From positions 1 to 64,000 of the forward strand of contig JANQNF010000001.1 in NCBI GenBank assembly GCA_028279705.1: a stretch of 64,000 bases of DNA. The letters run 5' to 3'. The notes under the pieces are model-generated. The model was given only the letters and a program-made list of their open reading frames with translations, was not told where the DNA came from and searched no databases. The translations under genes and the position numbers were made by a program. Below, piece by piece: positions 8,708 through 16,303 of the stretch (position 1 is the first letter of the stretch; the number at the start of each line of letters is the position of its first letter). The DNA comes from an archaeon (GTDB lineage Archaea > Aenigmatarchaeota > Aenigmatarchaeia > QMZP01 > JAFGSV01).

Positions 8708-9988
8708 CTAGTTTCTCAATTCTTCAAGTATCTTCTTCGCAGCGCCTACTGATATCTCCACGCCCTCTGCAAGCTTTGCGGCCACTTTGGCGACTTCTTC
8801 ACCTTCCGCACCTGCCGTAACCGCTATGTTCCTCGCGTGAAGTCTCATATGCCCACGCTGGATACCCTCATTTGCCAGTGCCCTCAGTGCAGCGAAGTTC
8901 TGTGCAAGGCCGACAGAAGCGACCACTTCTGACATCTCTTTTGTGCTCTTGACTCCCATGATCTTCACGGCGATCTTGGCAACTGGGTGCGTCTTTGTAG
9001 CGCCCCCGACAAGGCCGAGTGCAAGCGGGAGTTCTATCTCCCCAACGAGATTTCCTTCCTCGTCCTTGTAGTACTTGGTGAGCGGCTTGTACTTGCCGTC
9101 CCTTGCTGCGTAAGAGTGTGCACCCGCTTCTATTGCCCTGAAATCATTAGCGGTCGCGATCACCACCGCGTCTATGCCGTTCATTATGCCCTTGTTGTGC
9201 GTGGTGCACCGGTACTGGTCGTTTGCTGCAAGCTCGTAAGCATCAAGTATCCTTTCAATGGCCTCTTCGCCTAGTTCGTTTTTGTCCCATACTGCCTTTG
9301 ATCTTGCAATCCTCCTGTCAGCGAAGTTTGTGATTATCCGAAGCCTTACTTCCCCGCCGGTAACTTCCTCAAGAAGCGGCGATATCCTTTCGGACATTGT
9401 GTTGACAGCGTTGGCGCCCATGGCGTCCCTTACGTCGACTATGAGATGCACTATCAGCATTTTGCCTCTACTGCTGTCGATTTCCCTGACTTCTATGTCT
9501 CTTACTCCACCGCCGAACTGCACGAGCACTGAATCGCACTTGTTGGCGATGTCGAATATCTTCTCTTTATTGAGCATTATCTGCTCCTTGGCCCTCTTTA
9601 TGTCTTTTATGCCAACCAATTGTATCTGGCCTATCATGACAGGCTCATCGCTTGTTGCAGTGAAACCGCCACGCGGTCTTGCAAGCTTGGCTGCGTATGA
9701 TGAAGCAGCGACCACACTTGGCTCTTCAAGCGCCATTGGAACAAGGTAATCCCTTCCATTTATGAGAAAATTAGTGGCGATGCCTACTGGATACTCGGTC
9801 GTGCCGATGACGTTTTCTATCATCATTTCGGCTTTCTTCATCTCGAGTGCGCCGGTCTTTTTGAGCACTTCTGCTTCTTCTTCAGTAAGATCCGAGAACT
9901 TCTTTATCAGTTCCAGCTTCTCTTCTGCGTTCATCTGATGAAATCCCGAGAGCTTCGACTTCATCGGCTTGCCGTTTCCATTGACCAT
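8708..9988 (-). CDS. hmgA: HMG-CoA reductase, class II type
   Basis: A 426-residue enzyme that reduces HMG-CoA to mevalonate for isoprenoid lipid synthesis. The motifs ENVIGTTEYPVGIATNF, ALEEPSVVAASS (catalytic Glu), HNKGIMNGIDAVV (catalytic Lys), ATANDFRA (Asp) and GHMRLHARN (His) match the class II enzymes of bacteria and of Archaeoglobus/Thermoplasmatales rather than the class I form of most archaea. A longer frame begins at a GTG at 10009. The TATA-like TTTAAAAA centred near 10016 would then lie directly on that start, while it sits about 28 bases before the ATG at 9988, so I chose 9988 and a leaderless mRNA. Confidence 0.95.
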   Translation of the reverse strand: MVNGNGKPMKSKLSGFHQMNAEEKLELIKKFSDLTEEEAEVLKKTGALEMKKAEMMIENVIGTTEYPVGIATNFLINGRDYLVPMALEEPSVVAASSYAAKLARPRGGFTATSDEPVMIGQIQLVGIKDIKRAKEQIMLNKEKIFDIANKCDSVLVQFGGGVRDIEVREIDSSRGKMLIVHLIVDVRDAMGANAVNTMSERISPLLEEVTGGEVRLRIITNFADRRIARSKAVWDKNELGEEAIERILDAYELAANDQYRCTTHNKGIMNGIDAVVIATANDFRAIEAGAHSYAARDGKYKPLTKYYKDEEGNLVGEIELPLALGLVGGATKTHPVAKIAVKIMGVKSTKEMSEVVASVGLAQNFAALRALANEGIQRGHMRLHARNIAVTAGAEGEEVAKVAAKLAEGVEISVGAAKKILEELRN

Positions 9989-10009
9989 AATCTTACTGTA
10001 TAACGACAC

Positions 10010-10027
10010 TTGGTTTTTAAATGTATA
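10010..10027 (-). promoter_or_regulatory. TATA-like promoter of hmgA
   Basis: The minus strand reads tatacatttaaaaacc, centred about 28 bases upstream of the ATG at 9988. This spacing fits a leaderless transcript and argues against the upstream GTG start. Confidence 0.55.
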
Positions 10028-10068
10028 TGGTCATGAACGTTTGTTGTCGAATCCATACCCATTCATAC

Positions 10069-10085
10069 CATTTTTAAGCATATAT
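10069..10085 (+). promoter_or_regulatory. TATA-like promoter of dph2
   Basis: A tttttaagca tatata element is centred about 24 bases before the ATG at 10099. There is no Shine-Dalgarno, so the transcript is probably leaderless. It is back to back with the hmgA promoter. Confidence 0.55.
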
Positions 10086-10098
10086 ACAATACAAGACC

Positions 10099-11022
10099 AT
10101 GATCAGTGAAAATGCACTTAAAGAACTGAGGAAGCTAAATGCGGTAAACATCCTTGTTCAGGTACCCGAAGGGCTAAAGACGGACGTGCTTGCTATATCC
10201 AAATTCCTCGAGAAGAACGGTTTCAATCCCGTAGTCAGCGTAGAGCCATGCTTTGGTGCATGCGATCTCAGGGACACTGAAGCAAAGGAGCTCGGCTGCG
10301 ACGCCGTGCTCCACATAGGACATTCGGACTTTGGACTCAGAACAGTGTTACCAGTGGTTTATGAACTATGGCATTCATATTTTGACCCTGTCAAACTTGT
10401 CATGAAGAATCTGTATAAGCTTGACTATGATAAGATAGGACTTACCGGGACTGTCCAGCACGTCAAGAGTCTCCTGAAGCTGAAAGAATCACTTGAAATG
10501 GAGGGCAAGCGTGTTTTCGTTGGAAATGGAGGGAAGCTTGAACCCGGCCAGGTGCTGGGTTGCGATTACTCCAACGTGAAAGCCGTGGACGGCGACGTCG
10601 AATGTTTCGTATTCGTAGGTTCCGGAAGGTTCCATGCTGACGGCTTCTACGGCGTCACGGGCAAGCCTGTATTCTTCGCAGATACGGGTAATGGCACCTT
10701 TTCATTGATGGAAAACAACGAAAAGAAGCGCGAGATAAAGAGGCAGCTGAGGATCGAGAAGGCGAGGTCAAAGGAAGCTTTTGGGATTTTCGTCTCCACG
10801 AAGCCCGGGCAGATGAGGCGCGACGCTGCAGACGCTGTCATGGAAATGCTGCGAAAAAAGGGAAAGAAAGCGGTAATGATAACGGCCGACATGATCACTC
10901 CAGACAAGATTCTGGGTATAGGTATAGAGGTCCTCGTTAACACTGCCTGTCCGAGGATTTGCGATGACCAGGAGCTTTTCGGGATGCCCGTGCTGAGCCC
11001 GGTAGATGCAGAAGAAATCTAG
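10099..11022 (+). CDS. dph2: Diphthamide biosynthesis enzyme Dph2 (archaeal Dph1/Dph2 type)
   Basis: A 307-residue non-classical radical SAM enzyme that transfers the 3-amino-3-carboxypropyl group of SAM to the conserved His of elongation factor 2. Three spaced cysteines expected to ligate the 4Fe-4S cluster are present: Cys55 in CFGACD, Cys155 in LGCDYSN and Cys284 in NTACPRI, matching the pattern of the Pyrococcus enzyme. This is an archaeal/eukaryal marker and supports the domain assignment of the contig. The 3' end overlaps a convergent small gene by 4 bases. Confidence 0.93.
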   Translation: MISENALKELRKLNAVNILVQVPEGLKTDVLAISKFLEKNGFNPVVSVEPCFGACDLRDTEAKELGCDAVLHIGHSDFGLRTVLPVVYELWHSYFDPVKLVMKNLYKLDYDKIGLTGTVQHVKSLLKLKESLEMEGKRVFVGNGGKLEPGQVLGCDYSNVKAVDGDVECFVFVGSGRFHADGFYGVTGKPVFFADTGNGTFSLMENNEKKREIKRQLRIEKARSKEAFGIFVSTKPGQMRRDAADAVMEMLRKKGKKAVMITADMITPDKILGIGIEVLVNTACPRICDDQELFGMPVLSPVDAEEI

Positions 11023-11381
11023 CCTATGTAAGAAGTACTGGATTCCCTTTTCTTGGCCTTGATTTTCTTTCCTGCCTTCTGTACGTGGTCGTTCATCCAC
11101 TTCGCAACCGAAAGGAACTGGTTTGGAGACATGTGGATTTCTACCTGCAGTTCCCTGTTGACTTTCTCCAGTTCCATGATGTTCTTCTCACCCTTCTTCA
11201 TCCTGGGCTTTATCCTGTCGAGAAAGAAAATCATCCTCCCGTCGTTTGGGTCGAGGCCGCCGAATACACCGCTTGCGTAGATGGCCCTGAAGTCGGAAGC
11301 CTCCCTGACTTCGATCCTGGGAGCTTTTTTTTCATCCTTTGCAGCGGACTTCGACTTAGGTTTACTCTTTTTCTTTATCAT
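11019..11381 (-). CDS. Small basic protein, possibly DUF3467-like
   Basis: A 120-residue soluble protein with a Lys-rich N-terminus (KKKSKPKSKS) and Lys-rich C-terminus. The core reads YASGVFGGLDPNDGRMIFFLD followed after about 40 residues by ELQVEIHMSPNQFLSVAKWM. This order resembles the DUF3467 layout (a YAN-type strand, then a VVMSP strand and helix), but the match is weak and I do not assign a function. It overlaps the upstream membrane-protein gene by 20 bases, so the two are probably co-transcribed. Confidence 0.7.
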   Translation of the reverse strand: MIKKKSKPKSKSAAKDEKKAPRIEVREASDFRAIYASGVFGGLDPNDGRMIFFLDRIKPRMKKGEKNIMELEKVNRELQVEIHMSPNQFLSVAKWMNDHVQKAGKKIKAKKRESSTSYIG

Positions 11382-11766
11382 GCTTATCTTTACCCTTTTC
11401 CATTATTATTACTTTTTCCACGGTCTTGGTTTTACTACCCTTTCCCCTGAAGGGTTTCAGTATCATATCACCGAGTTTCCCGAAGCTGACTATTATATGG
11501 TAGACGAAGTATATCTCGGCACCTGTCATCGCATACCAAAGGACGCTGTCAATCGTCACGGGTATGGACATTCCAAGGAACATGTTTGCAAAGACTGGGA
11601 ACAGACCCGAAAGGACAGCTATTATGAGCGCTCTTACAAGCATCTTCACGACCTTGTATGCAAGCAGTATGAACAGGAAGAACAGTCCGAAGAATAGTAT
11701 AAGCGTCGGTTCCTGTATCATTCCGGTGAACATGCCTTCAAGACCGAGCATGTCAAGTCCAAACAT
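11362..11766 (-). CDS. Small integral membrane protein, function unknown
   Basis: 134 residues with three hydrophobic segments at about 20-40, 42-65 and 70-92, then a highly charged tail (KGKDKHDKEKE) likely in the cytoplasm. No catalytic motif is visible. A TATA-like cttttaaatt on the minus strand (about 11786-11797) is 25 bases before the ATG, which supports this start. It is first of a two-gene operon with the basic protein at 11019-11381, and is divergent from the DUF357 gene. Confidence 0.75.
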   Translation of the reverse strand: MFGLDMLGLEGMFTGMIQEPTLILFFGLFFLFILLAYKVVKMLVRALIIAVLSGLFPVFANMFLGMSIPVTIDSVLWYAMTGAEIYFVYHIIVSFGKLGDMILKPFRGKGSKTKTVEKVIIMEKGKDKHDKEKE

Positions 11767-11803
11767 ATTTTATCTTTGGCGTGATAATTTAAAAGGTGAA
11801 ATC

Positions 11804-12076
11804 ATGGGAGTCGAGGAGAATCTTCTGGGAGAAATAGATAAGTGGACAAAGAAGATAGGCGAGGAACTGGAACGCATAGAGACGTACGGTTCCAAGGGCA
11901 AGAAAATGCTCACGAACATAAAGGCATACGTCAGCGATTCGTCACATTTCCTGGAGATTGGCGATCCCGTGAGGTCGTTTGAGGCCATCATCTGGGCATG
12001 GGCATGGCTTGAGATCGGAAAGGACCTTGAATTCCTCGGCCATGAATTCGTTGACATAAAGAAGCTTGGAAAATAG
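11804..12076 (+). CDS. DUF357 family protein
   Basis: 90 residues, all helical in appearance: GEIDKWTKKIGEELERIE, then GKKMLTNIKAYVSDSSHFLE and FEAIIWAWAWLEIGKDLEFL. These match the archaeal DUF357 family, which has the same length and the AYxxDSxHFxxxGDxVRxFEAxxWAWAWLE core. Function is unknown. The frame is open further upstream, but AGGTGA at 11794-11799 five bases before the ATG at 11804 marks the start. Confidence 0.88.
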   Translation: MGVEENLLGEIDKWTKKIGEELERIETYGSKGKKMLTNIKAYVSDSSHFLEIGDPVRSFEAIIWAWAWLEIGKDLEFLGHEFVDIKKLGK

Positions 12077-12086
12077 TTTTTTAACC
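12077..12086 (+). promoter_or_regulatory. TATA-like promoter of the 12107 gene
   Basis: ttttttaacc directly after the DUF357 stop is centred 26 bases before the ATG at 12107. No ribosome site is present, which implies a leaderless mRNA. Confidence 0.5.
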
Positions 12087-12106
12087 CTCTGGGACAAAAG
12101 ACAATC

Positions 12107-12445
12107 ATGCCTCACTGGGGAAAGGCCACAAGCGAGAATGACGCGTTCTACGGATTCGTTTCAGCCATACTTATAATGGGAGCCCTTTTCGTGTGGCTGC
12201 TTACCGAGAGCGCATGGTTTATCCCTCCCGCATTATTCGTCATGGGACTCATTCTCGTTCTGGACACAGTATTTCCCCATGACGACCAGGTATTTGTCGT
12301 CAGCTGGCTGGTGGGCCTTCTTATCGGCTGCCTTACAGTGCTCTTCTCCTATGCGTATGGCTACATGTACTGGTTCCTTGCAGCCGCAAGCATCGTTTTT
12401 GTACTGGATATCGCTGCAAGGATAGTCAGGAGAATCAGCAAGTAG
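12107..12445 (+). CDS. Small four-span membrane protein, function unknown
   Basis: 112 residues with four hydrophobic segments at about 14-33, 38-55, 61-83 and 86-105 and a basic C-terminus (RIVRRISK) expected inside. I see no motif that names a family. It has its own TATA box and lies between DUF357 and the OB-fold/PCNA pair in the same direction. Confidence 0.78.
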   Translation: MPHWGKATSENDAFYGFVSAILIMGALFVWLLTESAWFIPPALFVMGLILVLDTVFPHDDQVFVVSWLVGLLIGCLTVLFSYAYGYMYWFLAAASIVFVLDIAARIVRRISK

Positions 12446-12449
12446 CCAA

Positions 12450-12461
12450 AGCTTTTAAAAC
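12450..12461 (+). promoter_or_regulatory. TATA-like promoter of the OB-fold/PCNA operon
   Basis: gcttttaaaact is centred 25 bases before the ATG at 12481. This supports 12481 over the in-frame TTG at 12475. Confidence 0.55.
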
Positions 12462-12480
12462 TTCGAAACGTTATTTGCTT

Positions 12481-12807
12481 ATGCCCGCACCGCAGAGAAT
12501 TCCAGCCAAGGAAAGAACGGTATCCGGAATAAAACCCGATGACACAAGAGTGAGCATAACAGGCACTGTCGTCGCATTCAACGGAGGCACGCTAGCAGTC
12601 GATGACGGCAGCGGAAAGATCAACGTGACGTTCGAGGAGCCTCCCACAGTGAACAACGGTGAGCTTGTCAGGGTCTTTGGCAGGACAATGCCTGTAGACG
12701 GCGGGTTCGAACTGCAGGGCGAGGCGTGCCAGGACTTTACCGGGGCCGACATGGAACTTTACAAGAAGGTAAGCGGCTTGTGGGAAAGCTCACTGAAGCA
12801 GTTGTGA
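12481..12807 (+). CDS. OB-fold nucleic-acid-binding protein (RPA-like single domain)
   Basis: 108 residues. The run RVSITGTVVAFNGGTLAVDDGSGKINVTF, with ELVRVFGRT after it, is the strand pattern of an OB fold, as in small replication protein A-type subunits or tRNA-binding-like domains. It sits 18 bases upstream of PCNA in the same operon, which favours a role in DNA replication or repair by binding single-stranded DNA. That role is inference from context. The start was chosen by TATA spacing. Confidence 0.8.
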   Translation: MPAPQRIPAKERTVSGIKPDDTRVSITGTVVAFNGGTLAVDDGSGKINVTFEEPPTVNNGELVRVFGRTMPVDGGFELQGEACQDFTGADMELYKKVSGLWESSLKQL

Positions 12808-12813
12808 TGTAAT

Positions 12814-12819
12814 GGAGGT
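12814..12819 (+). promoter_or_regulatory. Ribosome site deciding the PCNA start
   Basis: GGAGGT abuts the first in-frame ATG (12820) with no spacer but lies six bases before the second ATG (12826). The second is therefore the probable start, giving the usual MFKLVM N-terminus. Confidence 0.6.
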
Positions 12820-12825
12820 ATGTAC

Positions 12826-13572
12826 ATGTTCAAGCTTGTAATGAATGACGGGGACCTTCTCAAGAAGAGTGTCCCGATAATATCGGAGATAATCGACGAG
12901 GGAGTTTTCAGGATAACGCAAAACGGGCTTTCGCTTCTTTCACCTGACAGGACGATGGTTGCAGTCGTAGACTTCAGCATACCGAGTTCCGCATTCGACG
13001 AATTCAGCGTCGAGGGTGCAGAGGAAGTCGGCGTCAACATGGCATCGCTTGTCGACGTGATAAAGCGGATAAAATCGACGGACAAGGTCATAATACAGTC
13101 CGGGAAGGACAACAGGGTCTCGATAAACCTTGAAGGAAACGGCAAGCGTAAGTTCCGCATCTCCATGCTTGACATAAAGACGGAAAAGCCTCCGATAGAC
13201 CAGCTCAAGTTTGCCGGCCGCATCGAACTCAAGTCAGAGGTGCTCGAGGACGCCATAGCAGATGCCGAGATAGTGGCAGATTCCCTTGTGATGCAGGCAG
13301 CTCCGGACCTGTTCAAGATATCTACGAAGGGCGACACGTCCTCAACTGAACTCGAACTGAAGAAGGGCGAGGACGGCCTTGTCAACATGGAGGCTTCCGA
13401 TGCGGTCAGGGCACGGTATCCACTTGAATACCTGAAGAAGATGATAAAGGCAGCAAAGATATCCCAGAATGTCATACTAGAGTTTGGGACAGACTATCCG
13501 ATGAGGCTTGGTTTTGTCGATGTGGACAAGGTCAGCCTGAAATTCATTCTCGCGCCGAGAGTTGAGGACTAG
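12826..13572 (+). CDS. pcn: DNA polymerase sliding clamp (PCNA)
   Basis: 248 residues, the normal size of archaeal PCNA, which forms a trimeric ring that tethers polymerase B/D, FEN1 and ligase to DNA. The two-domain clamp pattern is complete: MFKLVMNDGDLLKKSV and LSPDRTMVAVVDF in the first half, LDIKTEKPP in the interdomain linker, and YPLEYLKKMIKAAK plus MRLGFVDVDKVSLKFILAPRVED at the C-terminus. It is preceded by an OB-fold gene in one operon. A T-rich tract at 13631-13645 may end the transcript. Confidence 0.97.
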   Translation: MFKLVMNDGDLLKKSVPIISEIIDEGVFRITQNGLSLLSPDRTMVAVVDFSIPSSAFDEFSVEGAEEVGVNMASLVDVIKRIKSTDKVIIQSGKDNRVSINLEGNGKRKFRISMLDIKTEKPPIDQLKFAGRIELKSEVLEDAIADAEIVADSLVMQAAPDLFKISTKGDTSSTELELKKGEDGLVNMEASDAVRARYPLEYLKKMIKAAKISQNVILEFGTDYPMRLGFVDVDKVSLKFILAPRVED

Positions 13573-13630
13573 AACCGATATCATCCGACGTTTTTACATT
13601 ACAGCGAAATGTTAGTATATAACCAGCTAC

Positions 13631-13645
13631 CTTTTTATCTTTTTA
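13631..13645 (+). terminator. Oligo-T terminator after PCNA
   Basis: ctttttatcttttta, two T5 runs in the 111-base gap between PCNA and the next gene and upstream of that gene's TATA box. It fits archaeal T-tract termination. Confidence 0.45.
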
Positions 13646-13653
13646 GAACCAAT

Positions 13654-13663
13654 AGTATATTAA
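13654..13663 (+). promoter_or_regulatory. TATA-like promoter of the 13684 gene
   Basis: agtatattaa is centred 25 bases before the ATG at 13684. This rejects the longer reading from 13609 and implies a leaderless mRNA. Confidence 0.5.
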
Positions 13664-13683
13664 CTGTCGGACTTACGGATTCT

Positions 13684-16299
13684 ATGGCATACAAGAGGTA
13701 TATACGGAAAAACGGGAAGCTTTACGGACCATACCTATACAAGAGTGTAAGGGACAAGAAAGGCAACGTCCGTAACATCTATGTCGGTCGCGGCAGTGAA
13801 CAGAAAAGGGCAAGCATACTTGACATCTTCCAGAGGGCACTTCTCCCGTTCACTTCAAGGAACGGCAAGGTGGCTGCCCTCTTCATACTGGCTTTCATAT
13901 CTACAACGCTGCTTCTTGCAGGTATTGGCAGCGCCGTGTTCGACAGGCTTACGGTGCAGGGTCAGCTCCGGGACAGCAGTAACGAGATACTTTCCGGGAA
14001 TTACAATTTTTCCTTCAACATCTATGCCCAGGCCACCGGAGGCACGAGCCTTTTCGAGCAGAACTTCACGGACCTCATTGTCGATTCCAACGGCATCTAC
14101 ACCGCGACGCTGACGGATATAAGCCTACCGTTCAGCCAGAATTACTACCTCGGCGTCAATGTCGACAGTGACGGTGAGATGCTTCCGAGGATGAACATCA
14201 CAGACACGGGAACAGCTTTCAGAAGCAATCGTTCTGAATACCTTGGCGCGAACCTGCCTTCATATTTCCTCAATACGTCGACAGAAACCCAGACCACAGG
14301 CGGAAGCTTCGTAGTCACTGGTAATTTCACGGTGAATACTGACACGTTTGTTATAGACACATCTGTTGCCAGAATAGGAATAGGTACTTCATCACCAAAT
14401 GCCAGTCTTCATGTTAATGGAAGCTTTCTTCAGACTCATATGTCACCAACAGCCATAGGAAACATAACTGACGACAGCAAGGGCGGACCTGCACCAAGCC
14501 TTAATGGTGCATATGATGTATTTGTCTCAGGCAAGTATGCTTATGTTGCATCTTGGGGTGATCATGCTCTTCAGATAATAGACATCTCAGATCCAAGTAA
14601 CCCAACAGCCATAGGAAACATAACTGACGACAGCGTCGGCGGTCCCGCACCAAGTCTTGCTGGTGCAAACGGTGTATATGTCTCAGGCAAATATGCTTAT
14701 GTTGCATCTTATTCAGACTCCGCTCTGCAGATAATAGACATCTCAGATCCAAGTAACCCAACAGCCATAGGAAACATAACTGACGACAGCAAGGGCGGAC
14801 CTGCACCAAGTCTTGCTGGTGCAAACGGTGTATATGTCTCAGGAAAGTATGCATATGTTGCATCCAAAGGTGACGACGCCCTGCAGATAATAGACATCTC
14901 AGATCCAAGTAACCCAACAGCCATAGGAAACATAACTGACGACAGCGTCGGCGGACCTGCACCAAGCCTTAATAATGCACGAAGTGTATATGTATCAGGA
15001 AAGTATGCTTATGTTGCATCTTGGGATGATGACTCTCTTCAAATAATAGACATAGGAGGAATAGATGCACCTGCTGCAACAATTGGAGACCTTGCAGTCG
15101 GAACACTTGATGTTTGGGAGAACGCTGATATTGCAAATGATCTTTCTGTCGGTTCAGGTCTTGTAGTTGGTCCAGGTGGCATATACTCTCAGGGTGATGT
15201 TGCAATTAACGGTTCCATAAACGTGACCTCAGGTAATGATGTCTGCATAGTAGGTGGCAACTGCCTGAGCACGCTTTCTGGTGGAAGCGGAGGTAACACA
15301 ACAGCAGAAGTAAGAGCTGCAATAAACGGATCAGATTCATGGTTTACGAGCATTGGGATAGGAACAGCTACTCCAAGCCAAAAGCTACAAGTTTCAGATG
15401 GAAGTATATTATTGTCAGACGGATATTCGATATACTGGGATTCTACTTCAAATGGAATCAATTATGACACAACTAATGGCTTTAGATTTTATAATGGTGG
15501 TGAGATAGACCAGCAGTTTAAAGCTGACGGGGAAGCTTATCTAGGTCTTAATGGCAATGTGGGAATAGGGACAACATCACCTACATACAAGCTCGAAATA
15601 AACTCAACAGATAACGCTCTTAATGTTTCCAATTTTCTTTTTGCTAACTCGACAAGAGTTGGGATAGGAACAGCGAATCCATCAACCGCTTTAGGTGTTT
15701 CAGGAAACATAACATCATCAGATAGCGTCATAGTCACAACTGGAATATCCATTGGCGGTGATTACAGAACAGAGTGGCCTACAGGCACCGGAAACACGTC
15801 CGCGGAAATGATAGCTGCAACTAATAACACTGCTCATTGGAATGCTTCAAGGATACAGGGATCAACTGAATTGTGTATAGGAACTGACTGTAAGAGTAGC
15901 TGGTCATCTGTAGGTATAAACAGGACATTGTACTTCAATAAAACTGCTGAAACCTATACAGGAGAACTGAGTGCGGGCGGATATACCGGGTATGAAGCAG
16001 GCGATTACATCTGCGATTCTAACTTCACGGGAACGCACCTGTGCCAGGAGTATGAGATAGTGCAGACCATGACATACAAGAACATAAGCGAGATAGACGA
16101 CTGGGACGGATATGCATGGTATTCATCTGGCGGTCCCAAGTACACAGGAGCGTCGCCTGCAAACGACTGCAACGGCTTCACTGACGGGACGGCAAGCTAT
16201 CTTGGATCGTTCTGGAAATTCAACCAGACAGGGGGAGGTTCGGGTGCCATGGTAAACTGCGCGGAACTGAAGAGCCTGGCATGCTGCAAGGCGTGGTGA
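13684..16299 (+). CDS. Membrane-anchored surface protein with LVIVD propeller and tail-fibre-like VGIGT repeats
   Basis: 871 residues. A basic cytoplasmic N-terminus (MAYKRYIRKNGKLYGPYLYK) is followed by one membrane span (about residues 60-83). The outside part has a beta-rich domain, four LVIVD repeats of 52-53 residues (SGKYAYVAS..LQIIDISDPSNPT) that form propeller blades, and several VGIGTxxPxxxL motifs as in phage tail fibres. A Cys-containing C-terminal domain (CDSNFTGTHLCQEYEI, ANDCNGFTDGT, LACCKAW) has a lectin-like Cys/Trp pattern. No enzyme site is seen, so binding or adhesion is likely. It lies 4 bases upstream of a second protein built from the same modules. Confidence 0.85.
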   Translation: MAYKRYIRKNGKLYGPYLYKSVRDKKGNVRNIYVGRGSEQKRASILDIFQRALLPFTSRNGKVAALFILAFISTTLLLAGIGSAVFDRLTVQGQLRDSSNEILSGNYNFSFNIYAQATGGTSLFEQNFTDLIVDSNGIYTATLTDISLPFSQNYYLGVNVDSDGEMLPRMNITDTGTAFRSNRSEYLGANLPSYFLNTSTETQTTGGSFVVTGNFTVNTDTFVIDTSVARIGIGTSSPNASLHVNGSFLQTHMSPTAIGNITDDSKGGPAPSLNGAYDVFVSGKYAYVASWGDHALQIIDISDPSNPTAIGNITDDSVGGPAPSLAGANGVYVSGKYAYVASYSDSALQIIDISDPSNPTAIGNITDDSKGGPAPSLAGANGVYVSGKYAYVASKGDDALQIIDISDPSNPTAIGNITDDSVGGPAPSLNNARSVYVSGKYAYVASWDDDSLQIIDIGGIDAPAATIGDLAVGTLDVWENADIANDLSVGSGLVVGPGGIYSQGDVAINGSINVTSGNDVCIVGGNCLSTLSGGSGGNTTAEVRAAINGSDSWFTSIGIGTATPSQKLQVSDGSILLSDGYSIYWDSTSNGINYDTTNGFRFYNGGEIDQQFKADGEAYLGLNGNVGIGTTSPTYKLEINSTDNALNVSNFLFANSTRVGIGTANPSTALGVSGNITSSDSVIVTTGISIGGDYRTEWPTGTGNTSAEMIAATNNTAHWNASRIQGSTELCIGTDCKSSWSSVGINRTLYFNKTAETYTGELSAGGYTGYEAGDYICDSNFTGTHLCQEYEIVQTMTYKNISEIDDWDGYAWYSSGGPKYTGASPANDCNGFTDGTASYLGSFWKFNQTGGGSGAMVNCAELKSLACCKAW
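14446..15060 (+). repeat. Four LVIVD coding repeats, 156-159 bases each
   Basis: Nearly identical tandem units begin at about 14446, 14605, 14761 and 14920, each opening with the codons for TAIGNITDDS. Most identity is at DNA level. Differences cluster in the two blade-edge segments. Confidence 0.85.
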
Positions 16300-16303
16300 C
16301 GAC

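Noticed and set aside
11564-11803. N-terminal extension of the DUF357 protein
   Set aside because: It runs antisense to the membrane protein at 11362-11766, while a ribosome site and the family length both support the ATG at 11804.
12759-13475. 238-codon open frame on the minus strand
   Set aside because: It is antisense to the certain PCNA gene, with low-complexity Ser-rich composition and no promoter.
13609-13683. N-terminal extension of the LVIVD membrane protein (start at 13609)
   Set aside because: The TATA-like element at 13654-13663 would lie inside the coding part, while its spacing fits the ATG at 13684. The extra residues are unlike a signal or conserved domain.
14501-14965. 154-codon minus-strand frame with repeats
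   Set aside because: It is a shadow of the LVIVD repeat codons. Its Arg/Leu/Cys-rich repeat has no independent support.
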